64,000 nucleotides of DNA from Cylicocyclus nassatus (Eukaryota; Nematoda; Chromadorea; Rhabditida; Strongylidae): NCBI GenBank assembly GCA_958299035.1, contig CATQJL010000112.1, positions 4,200,123 to 4,264,122 on the forward strand, in the 5' to 3' direction. The notes under the pieces are model-generated. The model had not been told where the DNA came from. It did no database searches and saw nothing but the letters and a program-made list of their open reading frames with translations. Each line of letters opens with the position of its first letter. Position 1 is the first letter of the stretch. The position numbers and the translations under genes are program-made. Shown piece by piece: positions 24,001-35,560 of this stretch.

Positions 24001-25140
24001 CCACTAAATCGCTGAATCCTCTAGCTTTTCATCGTTAATTTAATTTGATTTTATTTTTGCTTAGTTCCGAATTCATTCTTTGTCGACTTTGTCAATTCTT
24101 TAATTTCCTTACCACGCATTTGGTTTTGATGCAAATATGTCATAGCAGTATCGCAACAAGTGCTCTAGAAATCCTTCAGAAGTCCAAAAATATGTTGAAA
24201 GGGGAAATCCGAGCAAAATCAGCGTTAGCAGTTCGAAGCAGCTGAGAGAAGCTCACAAGTGAGCTTCATATCGCGTAGCAGCGGGGAGCAGCGAGGAGCA
24301 GCAGCCAGCAGCGCGGAGCAGCAAGAAGCAGCGCAGCATCGCTAGCTATAGCGGGTCTGTTTCGAGTTGGCTGCAGCAGCTAGGAGCAGCGGCGTTGCCG
24401 CGTCAATCGATACGCACGAAAAGCGTTGCTGCTGGCAGCGTCTTACCGTCAGCTATAGCGACCCATCGTCAGGTATATCTCAAGCCTAAGAGACAACTTC
24501 AGAAACCTGCGGAGGTGCTGGCTGGTCAAAGCGCTGCGGAGCCGCTGGCATCTTTCGGAATTTTCCCAGCGTTTCGTAACAAGCCTGCGGAAGTCCCCGT
24601 TTCCAGCCAATCTGGCGAGGAAATTCAACGTTCCCATTCTTAATATTAAACAAAATTCTGCGAAGTCGCTGCAAATTCTGCCTGTCCTGCGAAATCTCTG
24701 GTGTTGTCTGAGTTTGGGAGGCCGTCCCTTGCCAAAACTTTACTAAAAAGTGGTGACTGGCAAGCACTTGATTTGGGGGGAGGGGGAGTAGTATTTCCAT
24801 CCATTTGTTGTGGGAGAGAGGGGAAAAGTATCTACCCAAGGACCGTACCAGAAATCTCCTATTCAGCAGGATTATCGAAACCGGCGCGCTGCAGGGCGCA
24901 ATAGCGCTGCTGAATCAACTATAACCATCAACTGAACGCTTAAGTAATGAACTTCATATGACTAATTGTTGGGAGTTTAGGTTTTCTGCTTACCTTTACT
25001 TTGATGAGAACTTGGTTAGGCTTTGCGATCGCTGGAACAGGAATTTCGTCCAGTTGCGGCAGTGTCTCCGGACCTTGGACTCGCCATGCTCGCATCAGAG
25101 CTTGTTGTGCGGTATTACTCGAGATGCTGGGTACCTTCAT
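21003..25140 (-). CDS. rad-8: RTN4IP1-type mitochondrial NADPH oxidoreductase, copy B
   Basis: Eight exons in minus order: 25140-24994, 22823-22635, 22589-22403, 22353-22245, 22176-22038, 21429-21301, 21251-21159 and 21107-21003. They join in phase to 365 aa, identical in total and per-exon length to copy A. Blocks include AASVNPIDTRMAKGYG, ITGRDCSGVVEKIG, the nucleotide-binding loop GGSGGIGTMAIQ (Gly where copy A has Ala, Ile where it has Val) and the C-terminal LPFEELPKAFEKV. Each copy appears intact. The first intron (22824-24993) is swollen to 2.2 kb by TWA-target elements. The acceptor before exon 6 (CCCTTGAAG) is weak, but the paralogue supports it. The start is set at the ATG right after TTGCAG; an in-frame codon two positions upstream is probably intronic. 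Confidence 0.9.
21690..21960. repeat. GC-rich repeat fragment inside an intron of copy B
   Basis: The segment containing TGCCCCCAATTGGGATCAGG followed by CGCGCAGCCTGACGC resembles one end of the TIR element at 53106-53320. The remainder of the element is not obvious. It lies in the 608-nt intron 21430-22037. Confidence 0.4.
23393..23595. mobile_element. TAA-flanked MITE made of GATCCACTT-type repeats
   Basis: Both flanks are TAA (23390-23392 and 23596-23598). The right end is GGCGCGTGCC and the left end GTGAACACGCGCGCC is its degenerate inverse. The body is an inverted array of units like GATCCACTTCATCCGCTTC. A much better preserved relative with perfect ends lies at 42730-42955. A 3-bp TWA duplication is typical of PIF/Harbinger-type MITEs, so that class is inferred. 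It sits in the first intron of RTN4IP1 copy B. Confidence 0.6.
23599..24486. mobile_element. TAA-flanked TIR element, 888 bp
   Basis: The ends GGCTTGAGATATACCTGACG (left) and CGTCAGGTATATCTCAAGCC (right) are perfect inverted copies flanked by TAA on each side. The left TAA is shared with the neighbouring MITE. The right half (about 24239-24400) is an AGCAGC-rich irregular tandem array, and the left half carries the inverse (CTGCTCGTGGCTGCTGC). No transposase frame. PIF/Harbinger-like by target length (inference). Confidence 0.65.
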
Positions 25141-25150
25141 CTGCAATTTA
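25141..25150 (-). promoter_or_regulatory. Candidate spliced-leader acceptor directly before the copy B start codon
   Basis: The minus strand reads AAATTGCAG followed at once by ATG. It parallels the copy A start and supports choosing this ATG. Confidence 0.45.
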
Positions 25151-25648
25151 TGCTTTGAAGCAATGTTTCATTTATAAAGGAGCTCGTCAATGAGGAGAAC
25201 AAGTTGCTCCATTGCTCATCAATTCTGCTCCGCTTCAAGTCTGTAAGTGCACACAATATTTTGTCATCGTTCACGCCTTTTTTATTGAGCATTTTGCCTT
25301 CGCTCAATTCTAAACAACTCATCCAACTTCAAGATCGTCCATCTGAAGCTTTTTTAAACGAAGCATTGCTTTCAGCATTTTTGTTTTTAATCCCACGATT
25401 TTGGAAGGATATTACCACGATTTTGGAAAGATATTGAAGGATTTGCCCGGGAGATTAACTCTGATTAGATATCATGGTGGTACTTATCTTACCATCTTCA
25501 TTCTAGAAATAACTCGTTTTGATTACCCTGCATTTGTTGTGATCATAGTTGGAGGTATCCATCTGTCTTGAGGATTTTCAGTCATATTTTCGCTGTTTTT
25601 GCGTTGCTTTGTTTTTCCTTCTCATTATTCATGTATAGTACTATGAAC

Positions 25649-25655
25649 GTTCAGA
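25649..25655 (+). promoter_or_regulatory. Candidate spliced-leader acceptor of rpt-5
   Basis: CGTTCAG ends one base before the start codon. The RTN4IP1 copy B start (25140) and this start are divergent, 515 bp apart, so this interval must hold both promoters. Confidence 0.4.
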
Positions 25656-28295
<2,640 letters not shown>

Positions 28296-28505
28296 GCTGT
28301 ATTTATTTTATATATACCTTTGTTCTTGACACACTCTCTCTGCACTCCTCCCTCTTACGGCATACATCTTATGATTGCTTGGAATGTATGACCGCGTCGT
28401 TTTTGACTGGTGAAAAAAATCTGTTTTTGGGAGTAATATCCGCACCAAAATTGGGTGAAGTTTTTTTGCACCTATTTAATACGTGTAGTTCACGAACTCA
28501 TAAAA

Positions 28506-28511
28506 AATAAA
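28506..28511 (+). terminator. Poly(A) signal of rpt-5
   Basis: AATAAA lies about 210 bp after the rpt-5 stop and about 208 bp before the acceptor-like site of the next gene. This is the spacing range seen between nematode operon genes. Confidence 0.5.
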
Positions 28512-28708
28512 TATGGAAATTTGCAGTCCTGTTGACTATCACATGAACTATCATTGGAACATCTATTCTTGTGTTTTTTTCACCAACGAATCATTAGCTT
28601 ACAATGTAGGGATGCTGATTTTCGGTGTGCTGTAGGAGCGTCCTTCATTTCTATAGGTTCTAGCCAGTGATCGGTGAGTAACTGCTCTTTCTTCGCTCTT
28701 ATGGTCTG

Positions 28709-28719
28709 AGCATTTTCAG
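28709..28719 (+). promoter_or_regulatory. Candidate trans-splice acceptor upstream of the first SLC25A44-like gene
   Basis: GAGCATTTTCAG ends 14 nt upstream of the ATG at 28734. No upstream coding exon is evident, so this is a likely spliced-leader site. Whether SL1 or SL2 is used cannot be told from genomic sequence. Confidence 0.5.
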
Positions 28720-28733
28720 CTACCGAAGAAGTG

Positions 28734-30337
28734 ATGTCGGTTCCCGTTGAGTCTGTTCCTCGTGGGCATCTTGAGCTGCATCCCCGTATTCCTCTTTCAC
28801 CTCCAGACAATGACCTGATTGTGCCTACCAGATCGCAAGACGATCTTATCAAAATCGTTGAATGGGATCATATGAACCTTGCTCTTTTCTACCCACTATC
28901 TTTGAGCAGGTTCGTTGCCTTATCTCATTTATTGGAAAATTCATTTTTTTATTTTAGTACCTTTGCGGTCCGCGCAATGTTATATCCTTTCGCTGTTGTG
29001 AGAAGCCGTTTACAACTACAAAAACAACATGCAGTCTACAAAAACACTTTCGATGCATTTGTCAATATATCTAAAAAAGAAGGAATACGTGGACTATTTA
29101 GGGTATGTTCTACTATTCCGCGGTTGTTGTCACCCTCATGTTCTATGTATTACGCCAAATTCCCTTTCTTTGTCCCTCACTTTTTTTGTTGGGGATTCTA
29201 TAGTCTAAATCTCATATGAGAATGTAGCTCGAAGTATTTACTTTGCTTCTGATTTTTAGGGATTTTGGGTGACAATACCGCAACTAAGCACTTCGCTTAT
29301 CTATTCTACAGTGTATGAAAAGTTTCGATCTATCTTAAATCGAGATTTCGGTATTTATTCTGTCGCTGGTGTATCTAGCCTGGCTGGCGGTGCCGCTAGC
29401 TTTTGTTCTCAGGTAAGCTAGTTTTCATGATCTGCAGAATGTCGTTATAAATGCATTTCAGTCTATATTTGTCCCTACCGACATTATCGCACAATACATG
29501 ATGATCTATTATAAAGCTGACAAATTTGTTGCCGGGAGTGACAGAAGAGTTCTTAACTATGTTCTTAATGAAAAGAACCCTCGACTTACGCTAGGCTTGC
29601 GGTTTATCAGAGCAATCTACAAAGTTGATGGGCCCAGAGGGTTCTACCGGTGAGTGAGGTCAAATGACCGATGCTCTGTGGGTTTTTACGACGACTCTTT
29701 CCTCCATATGGTGTGAACCATGCCAAACATGTTTGCAGAGGATTTTTTGCTTCTGCCATGGTTGCTACTCCATCGTGCTTAGTCTTCTGGCCTGTGTATT
29801 ACTGGATCCAAGATCTCTTCAATTGGGTATTTATGACCAGCATGACGTAGTAATACTTTTTATTTAAAATTTACTCCTTCAGATACGTGAAAAAACTACT
29901 GGAAGGCCGGGAATTCTCCTCTTTGATCAAGCGGTCGCCGCTACCATTGGTGGTGCTGCTTCTTCTATTTGTACTAATCCTATGGAGATGCTTCGCATCA
30001 GACTCCAGGTAATTCAGCTAGTGAAGCATTATTCAACTACATGGTATGAGAAAGCAAAAATTTCTGGGAACATTGTTTTGATTTGCTCAGATTCATCGCA
30101 CCAACTACATGGACACAATGACGAAAATGCTCAAAGAGGAGAAGCATCTTATTTTCACCAAAGGACTTACTCCCAGGTAGGCATGTAAAATTAGTGTCTC
30201 ATGCTGGATGATTTTTCTACCAAATTTTTCGCAGAATGCTTAGCTACTCGATCTACTGCTGTATCATCATGGTTGGCTACGAAGCAGTCAAGCGAGTTTG
30301 TGTATTACCGGAATACAAAGATAAGATTGTGTGGTAG
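28734..30337 (+). CDS. SLC25A44-like mitochondrial carrier, copy 1
   Basis: Eight exons: 28734-28909, 28958-29102, 29260-29412, 29462-29649, 29739-29826, 29883-30008, 30091-30176 and 30235-30337. They join in phase to 354 aa. It is an inner-membrane solute carrier with three tandem repeats; the signature positions read PFAVVRSRLQ, PTDIIAQYMM and PMEMLRIRLQ, so the first repeat lacks the usual acidic residue. FYRGFFASAMVATPSCLVFW and the end VLPEYKDKIVW match the SLC25A44 subfamily, whose mammalian member transports branched-chain amino acids into mitochondria. The first ~45 residues are a hydrophilic extension. Substrate here is inferred from the family. The start follows an acceptor; a GTG just before it is not used. 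Confidence 0.9.
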
Positions 30338-30582
30338 AGAACCACGAGATTAAGTATATGTAGGTTATTGGTCTGCGAAACATGTTTTACTTCGAATCTC
30401 TAGTCATCCGTGTAGTCGTCGAATAGTATAGTGTCACTTTTCTTGAAGAGCTTTGGGTATTCATAATCTTGCTGTTGCATCTCATTACTAGTATCTCTAG
30501 TCACTTGATCAAAAATTGTTGGTGTTGGTTGTTAGTCGTTGCAGAGTATAGAATGTATAGTATCGTTTTATCTCCTATAGAT

Positions 30583-30588
30583 AATAAA
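30583..30588 (+). terminator. Poly(A) signal of SLC25A44-like copy 1
   Basis: AATAAA about 245 bp after the stop codon at 30337. Confidence 0.45.
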
Positions 30589-31252
30589 GAAGTTCGTTAT
30601 AGCTCCAAAGAATTTGATATGTTAGTTTATCACATGATACTTGCTTCTTCATTCAAGCTATCTTCAAAAGCTTGTGCATGTGTTTGCAAGCATACAAAAT
30701 GTCGTACTGTCTGCTTTCGGCAAATGTATGGTTTTTATTTTTTAGTGTCGAGATCATTTACTTCCATATAACTGATATTTCTTTTAACTCGCCTGAGCCA
30801 CGTCTTAGTTTAGGCTTGAGTCTAAACTACTTTTCCAGGGTAACCATGTCCATTTTAATGCTGAGGAATCCTGACGAGAAGTTGTTGAAAATGTTCAACC
30901 GATTTTCCATTAGGGTGGACCATAAGAGTTAGAGGTTGCAAAATTTAGTTGGCAGACGAAAAAGCTCATCACTTAGTGTTTCGCTTTGCTTACGAATTCT
31001 GGGAAAAAATTTTGCCCTTTCTCTCCCCTTCCTTTTACCCATTCCACGCTTTCACTAAGATCGATTCATATGTTACTCATTTGTTGTGAAGACTATTAGT
31101 GCTTTTTACACTTTTCAGTATCAGTAGAAGAGCTCTACAAAGAGTAGCGGCGTGACATCGCTGCCAATGCTTCAGCAAAAGCGGCCTTCATTGCTCAAAT
31201 TTGCTCTCTTTCTGGGATCTTCCGGGCACGGATAGAATTTACCTAACCAGCA

Positions 31253-33452
31253 ATGACATCCGAAACATCAGAGGCGCTCGACTTGACCACAAGTGTGAGT
31301 TGCTTTAGCATTACTCCATTCTGCGCCAAATTATGTTAAATACTTTATGTTCAGGACAAGTTACTCGTAGTCCGATGGGAACATCTCAATCTTTGGCGAT
31401 TTTATCCATTAGCTTTAGCTAGTTCATGGTCTATACGATGTTTCCTCTATCCTATGTAAGTTATGATTCTCATCATATTCAATTGAATAAGCTTGAGTTT
31501 GTAAGGCTTATGCATGGAATTATTTTAGGTCAGTCGTAAAAAGCCGACTGCAATTGCAACGTCAAAATAATGTATATCGAAACATGCGACATGCCTTTGC
31601 AGAGATTTTGAAGACCGAAGGACCAGGAGCTCTTTATCGGGTAGCTTTTGCATTTGAGCGCTTCATTGTCTTTATTTACAAGATTTTTTGCAGGGCTTTT
31701 GGGTGACTGTTCCACAACTCTCTGCATCTTTTCTTTATTCATCAACCTATGAAAGAACACGCGATCTGATACAAATCGATCTAGGAATTAGAAATCCTGC
31801 ACTTGTTTCTGCGCTTGCAGGTTTGTAAGCAAACTGCAATGAGCGCCTCTCACTATGATACATTCCATATGATTCGTTTTAGGAGGTATCGCTTCTCCAT
31901 GTGCCCAGCTAGTTTTTGTCCCTACAGATATTGTTGCTCAACATATGATGGTTCATAATAATCCTGAAGCATTTGGAGGTGATTTTCCATAGTTTCTTCA
32001 CTCTAGACTTTCATATTGTTTTTGCAGGCAGCAGAAGGAACGTACCAGTAGCCGCTATGGTCAGAACGGACGGGTTGGAAGGCAGATGTACACTTGGTCT
32101 CCGTGTAATACGAGCTGTGTATAAAGTGGATGGATTTTCAGGATTTTATAGGCAAGTGTGTTTGTGACCTCCAGTATTTGCAAGAACACGTTGATACTAT
32201 TGAAGCAAAAATCCTGGTTGGTTGTAAATAATTATGATCTATCTGTTTACAGGGGCTTTCTTTCTGCTGTTTTGTTGTACATACCCTCCACTATGGTGTT
32301 CTGGTCCACATACTATCACGCTTTGGGAGTATTTCGAAAAATCCGTATACGGGTTTGTTCCAATACTTGTAAAATGTTTCACAAGTCATCATCTTTTGTC
32401 TCTAAAATTTGCATACATCCCTTCCCTGGTTCACACTGTAAATTGTAATCTAAGGTCACCGAACTGCAGCGAGGCGTGAAACCGAAATCAGTTGCCGAAG
32501 TCGACAATAGAAATCTTTTCTTAGATCAGGTAAGAAACCATAGCGGCTACTTCGAGTTGAATTCATCGGAGAACTCCAGGCTGTTTCGGGATCAATAGGA
32601 GGCATCGCTTCAGCATGTGTCACTAACCCTCTGGAGATGCTTCGTATCCGTCTGCAGGTATGCCATGATGTTCAGCATAATGACACAGGTTGGAACTTCT
32701 TTTTAGGTTCACCGTACGAGTTACGCAGATACCATACGAAGATTGTGGAGATATGAGGGTTCAAAAGTATTCACAAAAGTGAGTTTCCACACACTTCATA
32801 AATCAATTTTTCTCGCTCTTCTTAAAGTATACTGGATGTGAAGAAAGCCTTCTGTACTGAATGTAAAAAAGTCGAAGAGATGAAGCAAGATAAATCCATT
32901 GCATTGAAAAAAGTCTAAAGGAAATTATTTGAGACTAGTTGACTTACCCGGCTCCGCCCGGCCCTGTCATTATTATATTCGTAATCAGCATGCTCGATTA
33001 CCCCCTGTGCCAACTCCCAGCCCCGTAGCTCAAATTTTGCAAAAAATCGATAAAATCGATATCGATCGATACGAAAAGTAGCCTATGACACCCGCCGGGG
33101 CCCGAAGTGTATGTGTGCCAAGTTTGGTCCGGATCGGTTCAAAAGTGGAATTTTCTATTCGGAACATACGTACACACAGACATACAGACAGACATACATA
33201 CAAACAGACATTCAGCTTTATATATAAGATTCTGCTTTTAGTCTCTCCGAGGGCTGTGTTCTCAAAGGTAGAAGAAAATTTATACATAATTTTGTACCAA
33301 AAGTACCTCGTCGAAGCAAAAACTAATTTTTTTAGGGTCTGGCTCCCCGCGTCGTTAGCAATGCAATATACTCAAGTTTCGTTATGCTTGCGTATGAGAC
33401 CGTGAAGAAGATATCTGTTTTACCTGAGTATAGAGATGATGTTGTGTGGTAG
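31253..33452 (+). CDS. SLC25A44-like mitochondrial carrier, copy 2
   Basis: Eleven exons: 31253-31294, 31355-31455, 31529-31640, 31694-31820, 31883-31978, 32028-32151, 32253-32352, 32455-32529, 32580-32657, 32707-32778 and 33336-33452. They join in phase to 347 aa. It is a tandem paralogue of the preceding gene. The three signatures read PMSVVKSRLQ, PTDIVAQHMM and PLEMLRIRLQ, and the C-terminus VLPEYRDDVVW mirrors copy 1. The intron after exon 6 starts with GC (TATAG/GCAAGT), a GC-AG intron supported by phase and by the same split arginine codon in copy 1. The last intron (557 nt) carries a repeat A insertion. Exon structure has diverged from copy 1, with only some introns shared. Confidence 0.9.
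32935..33230 (+). repeat. Repeat A, near full-length copy in the last intron of carrier copy 2
   Basis: It runs from CTAGTTGACTTACCCGGCTC to TTATATATAAGAT, with the central blocks GATCAGCATGCTCGATTACC-like, GCTCAAATTTTGCAAAAAAT and TCTATTCGGAACATACG. A GACATACA-type tandem tract precedes the end. This is the clearest reference copy of the family in the window. It is intronic, in the sense orientation. Confidence 0.8.
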
Positions 33453-33999
33453 TACGTTAGCTATTTGGTTGAAAATTTCTTCGTATGTGAACCTCAACAT
33501 CATTGCCTGACTGTGTCTGATATTGCTTTTCTTTCATACCTCCTGCTTTCTCTAGTCCACTTAGAAACGCATTAACTACCTCAAACGACTAACTCTAGGA
33601 TGTTTGTCGTGCGTGCCCAAATATCTTTCATGCATCAAAAAGGACGTGATACTGATATTAATTTGATAGCCTTAGGTTCATAATCAATCTTTCATCGCTT
33701 CCCTTGGGGTTGTGCTGCTTGTGATTCGAGCTGTACATTTGCCCAACTTCAGAGAGACTAACTCTTCTAGCTCAGGTGTTAGCGTCGTAATCTTTTCGAA
33801 TTCGACAGATTCGCTTGAATCTCTAACTTTGATAACAGTTGTAGGTCTCTTACATTTTTGTAATAGTATGTACAGATTGATAAACTTTGGTTAGAACCGG
33901 CGAATGTTTGCCTATGGTCATTGACCGTACATTCTGATCAATTCATTGACGAACTCTTTCAATGAGAAGTTAGCTGTATCAATAAGCAGCTTGACGTAG

Positions 34000-35259
34000 A
34001 TGTCTGCACGGCGGGCCTTATCCCGATTTGACCGAGTGAATCAATGGTTGCAGTTTGCTCGCCAGTGGCATTTAGTTGATGCAGATCACCAGGTATCCAC
34101 TTTTCTTCCTTTGTTTCTTCAAGCGCTTGCTTCATATGCGTGAGATCTAATCATTCTTGTGTAATCTGTCAAATTTTTGATGCCCTTTGGTGTTTTTTTT
34201 TCATTAGATTATGTCTGACTCCAACAAAACAATTGTGGGCAGTACTTAGTGAATTATGCATGTGTAGAAATTCTGATTCTTCAATTGAGTATCAGCTTAC
34301 GAGTTTTTTTTTCCAGTGCGCAACTTTTTTACATGAGATAAAATTCCTTTTCTTGTTGCAGAACTGAACTTTTTGAAGACCGAAGTATTACCGATTTTTT
34401 TTCAAATTTAGGATGCATTTCAACTAGGGAAGTATGTCGCAAAATATCTGTCAGGTAGACATAAACCCATCTGGCATCCCGAGACTGATTGTGGAGATCA
34501 TGTAGTAGTTGTAAACTGTCGGCATGTGGCTATGCATGGATTCGATTGGAAACATACTCTGTTCCACTTCAATAAGGTCAGCAAAAATGTTATTTTGTCG
34601 CTCCGCAGTGATATCTATGTTTCCAGGAATATCCAAAATCTAAAGTTGACATTCCTGCTTGGCAAATACATGAGTACGATCCATGTCGTATAATGTTCTT
34701 AGCTGTTTATAAGGTAAAGAACCACTTTCTTTGATAAATTCTTGCGATATTTTGCAATATTCAGGGACTAGGACATAATTTGATACGGCGAACCCATATA
34801 CAACGGTTACATCTTTTCCCTGGTACAGATATGCCGGATTTTATTAAAGAAAATCTAGGCAGCCAGGTAAGCTGAAGACCTGGATTTCTGAACGCAATAT
34901 TCGATAAAGCCATTATATTCTATTTAGTTGGAACAGATTCAGCCAGTACCCAAACGAAGCGATGAATATACACCGGAGGAGCGAGCAAAGTTCCCCAAAC
35001 TCATAAGGTGAATCATTTTATCTGATTATTTTCAAATTGGGGTAAACTAACAGATTTGAGATTTTGATATAGTGTTCGGAACAGATTCTAGCAATGACAA
35101 GTTCAATCATCATAGAAAAACAGAGCATGTAAATCTTCCTAATCATGACATCCTCAATGACAGCTTTACAGTTTCCCACCAAATCATGTGGAAGAATGGG
35201 AACGCAGCGTGCCAGTTCCAGGACGGTATGAAAAGAAAAATCCTTTGGCAAAGAAGTAG
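34000..35259 (+). CDS. mrpl-13: Mitochondrial large-subunit ribosomal protein L13
   Basis: Six exons: 34000-34092, 34412-34576, 34627-34713, 34765-34866, 34928-35007 and 35172-35259. They join in phase to 204 aa. uL13m motifs are clear: the N-terminal QWLQFARQWHLVDADHQ, the core HPETDCGDHVVVVNCRHVA, and RRTHIQRLHLFPGTD. The C-terminal block VPKRSDEYTPEERAKFPKLI then continues SFPPNHVEEWERSVPVPGR after the last intron. Human MRPL13 ends with PKRLDEYTQEEIDAFPRLW, so the alignment supports the chosen acceptor (CTTTACAG). The basic C-terminal tail extends beyond the human protein. Other acceptors give a quick stop. It is the last gene in the same-strand run and converges on RAB3GAP2. Confidence 0.93.
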
Positions 35260-35560
35260 GGAGACTATAGAAGTAGAACACTTTAATGTACAAATTCCAA
35301 AACAGATAGCACATCCCCATCAGTGATGAGAGTTGTTATCTTATCTTGTTGTTATCATTCAATATATATAAAAATCTGATTCATTTTTTTGGCAATCACT
35401 GTGAGATAAAAGCAAACATCTCATCCCTAACCGAAAATACAAAAAAAAAACTATGTACATATCACAAGCCCATGCGATGGTAATTGTATAATTTGAGGAA
35501 CATTTAGATACATGGTCTGTGTAACAGAATTCCTCGATTCTAGTATAGAAAAAATAAGCA
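35260..35560. other. Convergent intergenic spacer
   Basis: About 300 bp separate the stop codons of mrpl-13 (+) and the RAB3GAP2 homologue (-). It must hold both 3' ends. AT-rich, nothing else recognised. Confidence 0.5.

Noticed and set aside
24239..24400. CRISPR-like or regular tandem array of AGCAGC units
   Set aside because: Units are irregular, there are no spacers, and the array lies inside a eukaryotic TIR element.
28910..28957. Continuous reading of the first carrier exon through to 29219
   Set aside because: The frame is open by chance; the GT donor at 28910 and the AG acceptor at 28957 restore the carrier sequence (ST-FAVRAMLYPF).
35054..35171. Alternative last exons of mrpl-13 starting at 35054 or 35092
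   Set aside because: They give either an immediate stop or a tail unlike L13; the acceptor at 35170-35171 gives the conserved PP-containing continuation.
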